A stretch of DNA of 64,000 nt from Clostridium omnivorum (GCF_026012015.1 NZ_BRXR01000001.1:900001-964000), one strand, 5' to 3'. Positions 8,461 to 18,011 are shown, numbered from the stretch's first letter. Numbers and translations: made by a program. The notes: generated by a model not told the origin, from the sequence alone.

Positions 8461-11085
8461 TTATGCCATAACAACATTTTCTTTTAACTTTGCTTTTTCG
8501 CTGTCATAATTCTTTACTAATTGGAGTAGAGGCTCATATTTTTCAAAGAAGATAATTATTACATCTCCACTCTCAGCATTATCAATAGCAGCTCTAAGCG
8601 CATCCTTTTCTTCTAAAATTATTTCCACTTTTTCATTGTCAAATCCTGAAGAAAGCACGCCTTGCTTTAATAGCTCTGCAACTTCATTATTACTTCTACC
8701 TCTTTTATCTTCATCTTCCTTTATATAAATGTAATCAAAGTACTTTGCTGAAATTGAGCCTACCTCCCTGATATCACTGTTGAGTCTATCACCTGGAACC
8801 CCAATTACGCCAACAAGTCTGCTATGTTTAAGGTTCACAGCTCCCTTTAAAACTGCTTTATATCCTTCCATATTATGACCATAATCTAGAATCACTGTGG
8901 CGCCATTAACACTAAACATATTAAATCGGCCTGGATTTTGTTCATCGTCTCCTCTAAAACTCATTAATCCTTGCTTAATCAATTCATAATCAACACCAAG
9001 TCCTATTAGACCTGCACATGCTGCCATAGCATTTTCTATGTTATAAGCCAAGTTTCCCTGCAAGGTTATCAATATATCTTCAACCTTAACTATTGGTGAT
9101 TTCTTTTCTCTCTCCTCAACATATATTACTCCCTCATCGCTATACACACCAATACCGCCGCTTAAAATATTATTTCTTAGATTCTCATTATTTTTATCCT
9201 TAGAAAACATTATTATCTTACTCTTCATTCTTTCTACTATTGTTGTACTCATGTGGTCATCAGCATTTAGCACAACATATCCATTTGGTTTAACCGCTTC
9301 ACCCACCAATGATTTAACAAATGCAAGCTGTTCCATAGTCTCTATTCCATCTATGCCAAGATGATCCTCAGTTATATTAGTTATTACTGCTACATCAGCT
9401 GCATCATAGGCTAATCCCTGCCTTATGATTCCTCCTCTAGCAGTTTCTAATACAGCCGCATCCACATCTTTATTTAAAAGTATAGTCATTGCACTGCTGT
9501 AGCCTGTGGTGTCACCCTTGTCAATGCATTTGTTATTAATATATATTCCTCCGGTAGTTGTCATTCCCACATTGTGTCCACCTAAACTTAATACATGACT
9601 TATAAGTCTAGTTGTTGTAGTTTTTCCATTTGTGCCAGTTACAGCTATTAAAGGAATGCTGCTAGGACTATCCTTAAACATCATATCCACAATTGCCCCT
9701 GCTACATTTCTTGAAGTTCCTTCAAAAGGATAATGGTGCATTCTAATACCTGGAGCTGCATTTATTTCAATTATTGCCCCATCCTTTTCCATAGGAATAC
9801 CTATATCCATGCAGCATAGATCAATACCACATATATTAAGCCCTATAGCTTTTGCTGCTCTCTTGCATATATCAATATTTTCTTCACAAATTATATCAGT
9901 ATAGTCAACGGCTATTCCTCCAGTTGATAAGTTGCAGTTTTCTCTAAGTGTTAATTTTTCATTTAGTGGAATTATAGAATTTATATTGTAACCATACTTT
10001 TCAATATGTTCTATAAGAGCTTCATCTATTTTAACCTTAGTAAGAGGTTTTTCATGCCCTTTTCCTCTCCGCTCATCCTTGTTCAGTAGATTTATAAGTC
10101 TTCTTACTGTACTCTTGCCATCTCCAATAATATATGGTGGTATTCTTTCTGCAACGGCAATTACTTCACCATCTACTATGCACACCCTAAAATCTCTTCC
10201 TTTAATGTATCTTTCAATCATTAAATCTGAATAATTTTTAATTAATATATTATAAGCATTAAGTAGTTCCTTTTCATTTTTTATGTTTACAAATACACCT
10301 TTCCCTTGGTTGCCATATCTAGGCTTAAGTACAACAGGATATCCTATACTTTCAGCTTTTAAAAGTAAATCAAGGCTATTTAGTATTTTACCACCTCTTG
10401 CTACTGGTAGGCATTGATTAAACAATATTTCCTTTGTAAGCAGCTTGTCACATGCTATATCTACAGCTACACCACTAGTATCACTGTCAATTGTTGCTTC
10501 AATCATTTTGCCGTATTTTCCGTAGCCTAGCTGAAACATGCTTCTTTCACCAATACGTATTATAGGTATTCCACGTTTTTTAGCCTCGTTATATATAGCT
10601 AAAGTACTTGGTCCAAGTTGTTCTTTTGCAAGAGTGTCTTGAATTATCTTATATCTTTCATTAAATTTAATTTCTCTTTTATGTATTAATGCATTAATAA
10701 TATCTACAGCTAATTTTCCAATTTCTATTGCGGTATTTTTATATTCATATTGATAAATTATATAATACCTGTCACCCTCTATTTCTCTTGATTTTCCATA
10801 GGCAGCATCAATGCCCAGCATATTTTGAACTGCAATAATAATATGCTCACAAATATGAGCTAAATAAGTGCCTTCATCTAGCCTTTTTACAAATCCGTTT
10901 TCCTCATCAATTCCACATCTGTGCTTATATAGTTCAGGAAGAATCTTTACAAGTTTTTCATTAAATCCTTCTATGTCTTTGCTTGGAGTCTCACAATACC
11001 CCTCTAAATCCAGATCCATTCTTACAACCTTTTTATGAGAGTATATGTTTCTGCCTTCAAATATGCTAACATCTACTATCTTCAT
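8461..11085 (-). CDS. cphA: Cyanophycin synthetase
   Basis: Builds cyanophycin, a branched poly-aspartate with arginine side chains, by two ATP-dependent ligations; a nitrogen storage polymer. The 874 residues show the N-terminal CphA domain (MKIVDVSIFEGRNIYS), a central ATP-grasp domain (about 200-480, with KPRYGNQGKGVFV) and a C-terminal Mur-ligase domain starting at VTGTNGKTTTTRL. An in-frame start at 11124 would add 13 residues, but the family N-terminus begins at MKIV, so 11085 is used. It overlaps the end of cphB by 20 nt, implying coupled synthesis of the making and degrading enzymes. Confidence 0.95.
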   Translation of the reverse strand: MKIVDVSIFEGRNIYSHKKVVRMDLDLEGYCETPSKDIEGFNEKLVKILPELYKHRCGIDEENGFVKRLDEGTYLAHICEHIIIAVQNMLGIDAAYGKSREIEGDRYYIIYQYEYKNTAIEIGKLAVDIINALIHKREIKFNERYKIIQDTLAKEQLGPSTLAIYNEAKKRGIPIIRIGERSMFQLGYGKYGKMIEATIDSDTSGVAVDIACDKLLTKEILFNQCLPVARGGKILNSLDLLLKAESIGYPVVLKPRYGNQGKGVFVNIKNEKELLNAYNILIKNYSDLMIERYIKGRDFRVCIVDGEVIAVAERIPPYIIGDGKSTVRRLINLLNKDERRGKGHEKPLTKVKIDEALIEHIEKYGYNINSIIPLNEKLTLRENCNLSTGGIAVDYTDIICEENIDICKRAAKAIGLNICGIDLCCMDIGIPMEKDGAIIEINAAPGIRMHHYPFEGTSRNVAGAIVDMMFKDSPSSIPLIAVTGTNGKTTTTRLISHVLSLGGHNVGMTTTGGIYINNKCIDKGDTTGYSSAMTILLNKDVDAAVLETARGGIIRQGLAYDAADVAVITNITEDHLGIDGIETMEQLAFVKSLVGEAVKPNGYVVLNADDHMSTTIVERMKSKIIMFSKDKNNENLRNNILSGGIGVYSDEGVIYVEEREKKSPIVKVEDILITLQGNLAYNIENAMAACAGLIGLGVDYELIKQGLMSFRGDDEQNPGRFNMFSVNGATVILDYGHNMEGYKAVLKGAVNLKHSRLVGVIGVPGDRLNSDIREVGSISAKYFDYIYIKEDEDKRGRSNNEVAELLKQGVLSSGFDNEKVEIILEEKDALRAAIDNAESGDVIIIFFEKYEPLLQLVKNYDSEKAKLKENVVMA

Positions 11086-11905
11086 TTTCCTCTTGTTTAT
11101 CCTCCTTAATTGGATGCCTTTCACTTAAAGCAAATTTATCTCCACATTTTAGAACATGCATTTTAATATCAAACATTGATAGAACTTCTTCCGGATATTG
11201 TTCTGAAACATTTGTATATGAAATAGAGCTTCCATCAATCACATATACTGCTCCTGAACCAATTACTTGAAACTCTGCCTTTGGATTAACCATTATTGCA
11301 GTATCTTCATCAATTCCTATACCTAAGCTCTCTGGATTTTCTGCCACTCCTGTAAGAAGTCTTCCAATCCTACCCCTTTGGGCAAAGTGTTGGTCTATTA
11401 TTACATCTTTTATAAGCCCTAAACCTGGAGACATTTTAAGGGTCCACTTTTTAGGTGATTCCTCATCTTCTCCTGTTATTATCATTGTGTCACTTACCAC
11501 TGAAGCTCCAGCTGAAGTACCAACAAATACGCATCCATTTTCAACGCTTTGTTTTAAAGCATCATATAGTGGCGTTCCACCTACAAGGCTTGTAATTCTT
11601 AGTTGATCCCCTCCAGTAAAGAAAACTAGTGAAGCATTTTTTATAAGTGCTATATTGCTTTCTCTGCAAGCATCATCCCTTTGTGCTATGTCCAATATGT
11701 CAATATTTTTAACCCCAAGTTTTTTAAAAATATCTGTATATTCGGCTCCCACCTCTTTAGGAAGCTCTGTTGCAATGGTTGCTATAACAAGCTTTTCATT
11801 TTCTTTATCAATTTTGCTGCATACTTCCTTCAGTATTTCTTTTTCTCCTTTTTTGTCCTCAGCTCCACCAATAATTATTAGATTTCCTTTAAGCTTCTCT
11901 TCCAA
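11066..11905 (-). CDS. cphB: Cyanophycinase (peptidase S51)
   Basis: Hydrolyses cyanophycin to beta-Asp-Arg dipeptides. The 279-residue protein has the S51 nucleophile motif GTSAGASVVSD, the family start LIIIGGAEDKKGEKEIL, and the conserved IDQHFAQRGRIGRL and GIGIDEDTAI segments. The start is a TTG: TTG at 11905 lies 9 nt after AAGGATG and is preferred, while TTG at 11911 is only 3 nt away. First gene of a cphB-cphA operon. No dipeptidase (iadA-like) gene follows here. Confidence 0.94.
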   Translation of the reverse strand: MEEKLKGNLIIIGGAEDKKGEKEILKEVCSKIDKENEKLVIATIATELPKEVGAEYTDIFKKLGVKNIDILDIAQRDDACRESNIALIKNASLVFFTGGDQLRITSLVGGTPLYDALKQSVENGCVFVGTSAGASVVSDTMIITGEDEESPKKWTLKMSPGLGLIKDVIIDQHFAQRGRIGRLLTGVAENPESLGIGIDEDTAIMVNPKAEFQVIGSGAVYVIDGSSISYTNVSEQYPEEVLSMFDIKMHVLKCGDKFALSERHPIKEDKQEENEDSRC

Positions 11906-12024
11906 ATACAATCACATCCTTATTGCAAGTATCTATTATTCTTACCACCTGCATCACTCTTATACAAAAATTTTTATCATAGTACATAAACTAGTTTGCA
12001 GAGTTAACCAGAAAAATATTCATA

Positions 12025-12069
12025 AAATAAACAGCTTTCAAGCTCAAAAAACTTGAAAGCTGTTTATTT
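12025..12069. terminator. Strong bidirectional hairpin terminator
   Basis: An 18-bp perfect stem (AAATAAACAGCTTTCAAG with CTTGAAAGCTGTTTATTT) and a 9-nt loop in the 364-bp gap between aspS and cphB. It can end the aspS transcript on the minus strand. Confidence 0.7.
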
Positions 12070-12118
12070 AAAAAATATATCTGTGCTTTTCCTTAATAAT
12101 TCTATGAAAAGTAAGAGG

Positions 12119-12207
12119 TAAGAACTAAAAGGTAAGAGTTATGGTGAAAATTCAGCCTTGCTGAATTTTTTCAAGAGCTCTTACTTTTTACCTATTAGTT
12201 CTTACTT
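12119..12207. repeat. Long imperfect palindrome with iterated TAAGA words
   Basis: The left arm (TAAGAACTAAAAGGTAAGAG, then AAAATTCAGC) pairs imperfectly with the right arm (GCTGAATTTT, then CTCTTACTTTTTACC and TAGTTCTTA). The centre is TTCAGCCTTGCTGAA. It lies in the aspS-cphB gap beside the terminator. It looks like an intergenic hairpin repeat; whether other copies exist in the genome cannot be seen here. Confidence 0.6.
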
Positions 12208-12269
12208 AAATAATAAATTACAATTTATAAACACTCTAAATTCACTGATATTTTTAACATTGAATAACC

Positions 12270-13559
12270 CTATGGTGTTAATCTTTCTCTATCTCTAGGG
12301 AAGAGACAGGTTTCCCTAATATTCTTTATACCTAATAGCTGAGCTGTAAGTCTTTCAAGTCCTATAGCAAGACCACCATGTGGAGGCATACCATATTTAA
12401 ATACCTGAAGATAGTCATTAAAGCTCTCTGGATTGAGTCCTTTAGAACTTATGCTTTCAACAAGCTGCTCATAATTGTGTATCCTTTGTCCACCAGTAGT
12501 TATCTCAAGTCCTCTAAACAGCAAGTCAAAACTGTGGGTCAGCTTTTCTTCAGCCGGCATGGCATACATTGGTCTCTTACTCCTTGGGTAATGGGTCAAA
12601 AATAAAAATTCAGAATTCAAATATTCCTTGGCATATTCACAGATTTGCCTTTCTCCTTCAGGGTCTAAATCATTAACTAATTCAGTTCTATTGTACTTTG
12701 TCTTCAATATTTCTACTGCCTCTTCCAACCTTAGACTTGGAATGTTATCTACATATTCAGGTAGCTTTGCTTCTAGCAGATTCAACTCTTTAGAACATTT
12801 TTCACTTACTCTGTTTAACATAAACTTTAACAATTTTTCTTCTAATGCCATTATGTCTCTTTCATCTTCAATAAAGCCTAGTTCTAGGTCCAAGCTTACA
12901 TATTCATTAAGGTGTCTTTGGGTATTATGCTCTTCCGCTCTATATACATGGGCTACTTCAAATACCCTTTCATACCCTGCACCTACAAGCATTTGCTTAT
13001 AAAATTGTGGGCTCTGCGCTAAATAGGCCTTTTTTTCAAAGTATTGAAGCGGGAACAATTCAGTTCCTCCTTCAGTACCTTCAGCAACTATTTTTGGAGA
13101 GAATACTTGAGTAAACCCTTCATTGATCAAAAATTCTTGAAAGCTATGTGCTAATTCAGCTTGAATCTTAAATATAGAATTAGTTTTTATATTTCTTAAG
13201 CTTAAAACTCTGTTATTTAAAATAGTGTCCAAATTGCACTCTAACTCTGACTTATTAATCTCAATTGGCAAATCCTCTTTTACATTTGAAATAACATTTA
13301 GTGCTCTAACTTCTATCTCTACTTCTTCATCTGCTCCCTGCTTATCTTTAATTAATCCTATAACCTCAACTACACTTTCCTGTTTTAATCCCTTTATATC
13401 TATAGCTTTGCAATCTAAAACACACTGTACAATACCCGTTCTATCACGCAGCATAATAAAAGCTATTTTTCCAAGCTTTCTTAACCTATGAATCCATCCT
13501 TGTATTTTTACTTCTTTCCCTTTATTTAGGTATAACTCTTCAATTAGTGTTCTCTTCAT
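12270..13559 (-). CDS. aspS: Aspartyl-tRNA synthetase, archaeal-type (likely non-discriminating)
   Basis: A class II synthetase charging tRNA with aspartate. At 429 residues it lacks the bacterial GAD insertion domain and matches the archaeal/AspS2 type: an OB-fold anticodon domain (residues 1 to about 100) and a catalytic core with class II motifs (RAEEHNTQRHLNEYVSLD; GGLAIGLERLTAQLLG). In the GWIHRLR segment a His is present where discriminating archaeal enzymes have Trp, which suggests it also makes Asp-tRNA(Asn) for GatCAB. GTG at 13577 lies before the ribosome site; ATG at 13559 follows AAGGGAGA. Controlled by the T-box leader upstream. Confidence 0.88.
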   Translation of the reverse strand: MKRTLIEELYLNKGKEVKIQGWIHRLRKLGKIAFIMLRDRTGIVQCVLDCKAIDIKGLKQESVVEVIGLIKDKQGADEEVEIEVRALNVISNVKEDLPIEINKSELECNLDTILNNRVLSLRNIKTNSIFKIQAELAHSFQEFLINEGFTQVFSPKIVAEGTEGGTELFPLQYFEKKAYLAQSPQFYKQMLVGAGYERVFEVAHVYRAEEHNTQRHLNEYVSLDLELGFIEDERDIMALEEKLLKFMLNRVSEKCSKELNLLEAKLPEYVDNIPSLRLEEAVEILKTKYNRTELVNDLDPEGERQICEYAKEYLNSEFLFLTHYPRSKRPMYAMPAEEKLTHSFDLLFRGLEITTGGQRIHNYEQLVESISSKGLNPESFNDYLQVFKYGMPPHGGLAIGLERLTAQLLGIKNIRETCLFPRDRERLTP

Positions 13560-13629
13560 AATAATTCTCCCTTCCACGGATTGATAAAAATAATAATAAA
13601 TTATTGTCCTAATCTGGCCAGGCTTAAGA

Positions 13630-13690
13630 CAAAAAGTCCCTATGCAGAAATAACTGCATAGGGACGAACTAGCTCCGCGGTGCCACCCTA
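13630..13690 (-). promoter_or_regulatory. Second (proximal) T-box antiterminator/terminator module of aspS leader
   Basis: On the minus strand the T-box sequence AGGGTGGCACCGCGGAG (13673-13689) is followed by the terminator GTCCCTATGCAG, short loop, CTGCATAGGGAC and five T (13631-13665). Only about 85 nt separate it from the first terminator, with no room for a second Stem I, so this is a duplicated expression platform rather than a whole second T-box. Confidence 0.85.
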
Positions 13691-13775
13691 GTTAACCAAA
13701 ATTAGAATTAAACAGAAAATAGGAAGTATATTTATTAAATAGGTACAAAGCTTAAAAGCCTTATATTATAAAATA

Positions 13776-14033
13776 AAAAAGCTCTCACTCCAATATAGGA
13801 GTGAGAGCATAATTCCCACGGTACCATCCTGCTTAACCATAAAGTTGGTTCACTTTATTCCTTTTAACGTTGGAAAGACGGTTTAGCCTACTAACTTAAA
13901 AAGCTTTAAGATAAACAATTCAGAGATGTCTTTCAGCCTTGCCTTAATCACCAGGCTTTCACCTTCCCTGGCTCGCTTTTGATTGTACAAATACTTACTC
14001 TTCTCATCATAATCATTTGAATATTTGTAATTT
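13776..14033 (-). promoter_or_regulatory. T-box riboswitch leader (full, with Stem I) of aspS
   Basis: The leader has a Stem I region (13900-14010) with AGTA and CTGAA specifier-loop elements, a T-box sequence AGGATGGTACCGTGGGAATT (13811-13830) and a terminator GCTCTCACTCC / GGAGTGAGAGC with six T (13776-13809). T-boxes bind uncharged tRNA and allow read-through when the cognate amino acid is short. The codon after CTGAAA reads GAC (Asp), consistent with aspS, but the specifier assignment is tentative without folding. Confidence 0.85.
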
Positions 14034-14039
14034 TATTTC

Positions 14040-14068
14040 ATTCTAATATATATTATATCCAATGTCAA
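14040..14068 (-). promoter_or_regulatory. Sigma-A promoter of the aspS T-box leader
   Basis: TTGACA, 17-nt spacer, TAGAAT on the minus strand: an almost consensus housekeeping promoter. Transcription would start near 14033, just before Stem I. Confidence 0.75.
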
Positions 14069-14082
14069 CAATAAATATGAAT

Positions 14083-15384
14083 TTACAACTTATAAAATTC
14101 CTCAAAGGATTTTGTTACATAAGTATGGTCCATAACTCCTCCAAGTTCTCTTATTGAATGCATTCCAAAGATTGGAGTTCCCATATCTACACAGCGAATA
14201 TCCAATTGCGTTGAAGAAATTGGTCCTATAGTTGATCCTCCTGGGGCATCTGAACGATTTACAAACTTTTGAACAGGTACCCCAGCTATCCTGCATATTT
14301 CCTCATATACTGCATCGGAATTACTATCTGTAGTATAGCTTTGGTTAGCAGCTACCTTTATAACTGGTCCTTTATTAATTAGAGGTCTATTTATTGGATC
14401 AGCCTTTTCAGGATAGTTCGGGTGCACAGCATGAGCTAAATCCCCTGAAATCATAAAGGATTTTGATAAGGCTCTGAAAAAGTCTTCTCTATCTTTTCCT
14501 AGCGATAATGCTATTCTTTCTAGCAGTTTAGCAAGTAGTGGTGAATGAGCTCCTTGTTTTGTAGTACTACCTACTTCTTCGTTGTCAAAGCAAGCCATTA
14601 CATTAGTAGCTTTAACATTCTCAATGTTAGTAAGCGCAGTTATGCCTGCATGTACCATTGCCAAGTCATCTAGTCTTCCTGTAGATATAAATTCATTGTT
14701 AAGTCCAACAATGCTTCCCTTCTCAAATTCATATAGGAATAAATCAAAGTCAATTATATCTTTAGCCTCTACCTTAAGCTCTTTAGCTACAGTATTTAAA
14801 AGATAATTTCCCTTTTCCATTTCGTCATTAACTAATGAAAGTAGAGGTAGTACATCTTTTTGTCTATTCAGCTCTACGCCTTTATTAACATCTCTATTCA
14901 TATGTATAGCTAGATTAGGAATTATCATTATAGGTCTGTTTATATTAACAAGCTTATTAACTGGATATAGTGGATTTTCACTTCTAAGTGTAACTCTACC
15001 AGCTACTCCTAAAGGTCTATCCATCCAAGTATTTAAAATGGGTCCTCCATAAACCTCAGTATTTAATTTAACATAGGTGTTCTCTGCAACCATTTCAGGA
15101 TTTGGTTTAATTCTAAAGCTAGGAGAATCAGTATGTGCTCCAATAATTTTAAAGCCCTCTTCTTCAATATTTCCTGTTCCAACAGCAAAAGCGAATATTG
15201 CTGAATTATTTTTAGTTACATAATACTTTGAACCTTTTTTAAGGTTCCACTTTTCTTCTTCTTTTAACTCTGAGAAACCTTTTTTATCTAAAATACTTTT
15301 TACGCTCTCCACTGCATGAAAAGCTGATGGACTTTCATATATAAAGTCTATTAGTTCCTCTGCAAATTTTAACTCGTCGCTCAT
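14083..15384 (-). CDS. apeB: M18 family aminopeptidase
   Basis: A cytosolic dinuclear zinc aminopeptidase of the aspartyl aminopeptidase family, usually a dodecameric enzyme trimming N-terminal residues in peptide turnover. The 433 residues show the metal ligands and signatures: GAHTDSPSFRIKP, GRLDDLAMVHAG, CFDNEEVGSTTKQGA, RSDAPGGSTIGPISS and the final GMHSIRELGG. Start follows GGAGGGATACAA. It stands alone, upstream of the aspS promoter, with no clear terminator between. Confidence 0.93.
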   Translation of the reverse strand: MSDELKFAEELIDFIYESPSAFHAVESVKSILDKKGFSELKEEEKWNLKKGSKYYVTKNNSAIFAFAVGTGNIEEEGFKIIGAHTDSPSFRIKPNPEMVAENTYVKLNTEVYGGPILNTWMDRPLGVAGRVTLRSENPLYPVNKLVNINRPIMIIPNLAIHMNRDVNKGVELNRQKDVLPLLSLVNDEMEKGNYLLNTVAKELKVEAKDIIDFDLFLYEFEKGSIVGLNNEFISTGRLDDLAMVHAGITALTNIENVKATNVMACFDNEEVGSTTKQGAHSPLLAKLLERIALSLGKDREDFFRALSKSFMISGDLAHAVHPNYPEKADPINRPLINKGPVIKVAANQSYTTDSNSDAVYEEICRIAGVPVQKFVNRSDAPGGSTIGPISSTQLDIRCVDMGTPIFGMHSIRELGGVMDHTYVTKSFEEFYKL

Positions 15385-15599
15385 TTGTATCCCTCCATAT
15401 TTCTAATAGATGCTGAACAATTATTAAGCGTTCATATAATTAATTCTTTTTACTCTGCTCCCTAATTATAACATAATAATATCTAATAATGTATAAATTT
15501 TCACACAACTCTTAGCATAAAAGATCAAAGTTTGCTATAATCTATATTATATTGAAACATGTGATATAATACTTGTATTGTTAAGTTAGAGGTGTTTTT

Positions 15600-16784
15600 A
15601 TGTTTTCAAAATTTTTAGTTTCACGTTTTATAAAAAATAATCAAGATGTTAAAGACGAAGGTGTTAGAGCCTCCTATGGCTTTTTAGCTGGAGTAGTAGG
15701 AATAATAATAAACTTACTGCTTTTCGCGGTAAAACTCACTGTAGGCTTAATTTCAAAAAGTATAGCAGTTACAGCAGATGCTTTCAATAATCTATCTGAT
15801 GCTGCTTCTTCTGTAATTACCATAGTAGGCTTTAAAATGGCTAATAAGCCAGCAGACAAGGAGCATCCTTTCGGTCATGGGAGAATTGAATATATATCAG
15901 CCCTTATTGTATCTTTTATGGTACTCCTAGTTGGCCTTCAATTTGTTAAATCCTCCTTTGATAGAATTCTGCACCCTAGCCCTATTATTTTTGAGCTCAT
16001 TCCCTTTGTACTTCTATTACTTTCAATATTGGCAAAGATATGGCTTAGCAGGTTCAATGGTTTTATTGGAAAAACCATTGATTCAAACGCGTTAAAGGCT
16101 TCTTCCTTTGATGCTCTTGGAGATGTATTTACCTCCAGTACTGTAGCATTATCTTTTGTAATATCACGTTTTACTTCTTTTCCTATTGATGGCTATATAG
16201 GAATGCTAGTGGCATTATTTATTTTATACTCAGGATTTTCTCTAATCAAAGATACTTTAAGTCCTTTGCTAGGAGAAGCTCCTGACAAAGAGCTTGTAGA
16301 AAATATTAAAAAAGGTGTTTTATCTTATGACCATATAAATGGTGTTCATGACTTAGTTATTCATAATTACGGTCCTGGGAGATGTATGGCTTCTATTCAC
16401 GCTGAGGTTCCCTGCGATATTTCTATTGTGTCTATACATGAGGTTATTGATAAAGCAGAAAGGGAACTCTCTAAAAAGCTGAATATATATTTAGTCATTC
16501 ATATGGACCCAGTTAACACAAATGATATTGAAATAAATGCAACTAGAAAAGAAGTTGTTAAACTACTAAAACAATTTCCTATAGTAAAATCAATGCATGA
16601 TTTTAGAGTAGTTGGTGAAGGCGAGAAAAAGAATCTCATATTTGACTTAGTTATCGAACATACAAAAGTATTTTCTACAAAAGATGAAGAAGCATTAAGA
16701 AATGACTTCAATAATGCTTTAAAACAGCTTCATCCGTTATATAATTCCGTAATTACAGTAGATAAGAATTATACAGATTTATAG
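15600..16784 (+). CDS. Cation diffusion facilitator family efflux transporter
   Basis: A six-helix proton-driven metal exporter (394 residues) with an extended cytoplasmic C-terminal domain. Transmembrane helix 2 carries NNLSD (NxxxD) and helix 5 carries DALGD (DxxxD). Zinc CDFs have HxxxD in both positions, while N/DxxxD plus DxxxD is typical of the manganese-type clade, so Mn(II) (or Fe(II)) is the likelier substrate. GAGGTG precedes the ATG. Single gene, divergent from the aminopeptidase, with a terminator after it. Confidence 0.85.
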   Translation: MFSKFLVSRFIKNNQDVKDEGVRASYGFLAGVVGIIINLLLFAVKLTVGLISKSIAVTADAFNNLSDAASSVITIVGFKMANKPADKEHPFGHGRIEYISALIVSFMVLLVGLQFVKSSFDRILHPSPIIFELIPFVLLLLSILAKIWLSRFNGFIGKTIDSNALKASSFDALGDVFTSSTVALSFVISRFTSFPIDGYIGMLVALFILYSGFSLIKDTLSPLLGEAPDKELVENIKKGVLSYDHINGVHDLVIHNYGPGRCMASIHAEVPCDISIVSIHEVIDKAERELSKKLNIYLVIHMDPVNTNDIEINATRKEVVKLLKQFPIVKSMHDFRVVGEGEKKNLIFDLVIEHTKVFSTKDEEALRNDFNNALKQLHPLYNSVITVDKNYTDL

Positions 16785-16807
16785 GTATAATTTAAATATG
16801 CTTCAAG

Positions 16808-16854
16808 AAAATAAACCCTAAATAGATACACAAAATCTATATAGGGTTTATTTT
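16808..16854. terminator. Bidirectional terminator between the CDF gene and the DUF1003 gene
   Basis: AAAATAAACCCTA and TAGGGTTTATTTT form a long stem with an inner AGAT/ATCT pairing; T-runs on both strands. Confidence 0.8.
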
Positions 16855-16863
16855 ATCCTGACC

Positions 16864-17421
16864 TTATTTTTCACTTTTGTTCTTTAATTCATCAATTGTC
16901 TTTAATAATAAATCTTGATTCTTTTTATATTCTTCTTGTCTTTCAATTAGTAAATCTATCTTTTTATGTAGATCTTCAATAATAATTTCTGATTTTAAAT
17001 TAACTAAATAATCATTTGCAGCTGTCAATCTGTCTTTTTCAGACTGACGATTTTGTGACATCATTATAATAGGTGCTTGAATGGCTGCTAAACAAGATAG
17101 CATTAGATTTAAAAATACAAAAGGATATATATCAAATGCTCTATTTTTCAATATAACAGTATTTAATATAATCCATACTACAAGAAACAGACCAAAGCTT
17201 ATTATAAAGGTCCAGCTTCCACCAAAGGTTGCAATCTTGTCAGCAGTTCTCTGTCCAAGTGTAAGCTTCTCATCATGTGTAACATTTATATTTTTTGAAA
17301 CCTTGCCATTAATAAGTTCGTGGATTAATTCCTCATCAATATTACAGTTTTCTAAATCATTGTCCTTCTCCAAAATTTCTCGTATCAATTCTTCCTTATT
17401 ATAATTTTTATTATCTTCCAT
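16864..17421 (-). CDS. DUF1003 domain membrane protein
   Basis: A 185-residue protein with a soluble N-terminus, two transmembrane helices (about 70-90 and 100-122) in the DUF1003 core (TLGQRTADKIATFGGSWTFI; SCLAAIQAPIIMMSQNRQ) and a C-terminal coiled coil (about 135-183). The molecular function of the family is not established. ATG follows CAGGAG. No operon partner. Confidence 0.85.
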   Translation of the reverse strand: MEDNKNYNKEELIREILEKDNDLENCNIDEELIHELINGKVSKNINVTHDEKLTLGQRTADKIATFGGSWTFIISFGLFLVVWIILNTVILKNRAFDIYPFVFLNLMLSCLAAIQAPIIMMSQNRQSEKDRLTAANDYLVNLKSEIIIEDLHKKIDLLIERQEEYKKNQDLLLKTIDELKNKSEK

Positions 17422-17684
17422 ACCTAATCACTCCTGTTTAATTTCTATTAGTTATTAGTATATTAATACAATTATGATATCATAACCTTAGTAGGAATCA
17501 ACCATAAAAACTAATTACTATAATATAATCTATTTCTATTAGTAAAAACCCTTCAATTGAAAGACAATAAAATTAATTTTTAAACAAAATATCTGATTAT
17601 TCTAACACACCCCCCAAAAATCATAATGACTTATCGTATATATAAGCAAACAAACGAAATACATAATGCCGAAAGGAGAAAAAA

Positions 17685-18011
17685 ATGAAGGTTAAGAGAT
17701 TAATATTCAGTGCATTAATTTCATCTGCATTAGTCTTTTCTGGTTGTTCCAGCAAAGCAGCAAATAGTGCAGCTTCTAATAATACTAAAAACAGCACAAC
17801 TAGTTCTACATCAGCTTCTGCTAAGCAAACTGAAAATAATTCTTCAACAACGGAAAATCTTAAACCTATAAAACCAAATACAGTACCTCAATTATCTACA
17901 GAACAAAAAAAGAAAATTGACTCTAACATGAATTCAGCATTAAAAAACTTAGATAATACTTTAAAGTCAATTCAAGATCCAAGTGATATTAATTTAGATT
18001 CAACAAATTAA
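17685..18011 (+). CDS. Small Ser/Thr/Asn-rich lipoprotein
   Basis: A 108-residue lipoprotein: signal peptide with lipobox LVFSGC (Cys at 21), then a low-complexity Ser/Thr/Asn linker (about 24-60) and a short helical end (TEQKKKIDSNMNSALKNLDN). It would sit on the outer face of the membrane. AAAGGAG precedes the ATG. The next gene, also secreted, begins 22 nt downstream, so they form a two-gene operon. No known family recognised. Confidence 0.7.
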   Translation: MKVKRLIFSALISSALVFSGCSSKAANSAASNNTKNSTTSSTSASAKQTENNSSTTENLKPIKPNTVPQLSTEQKKKIDSNMNSALKNLDNTLKSIQDPSDINLDSTN

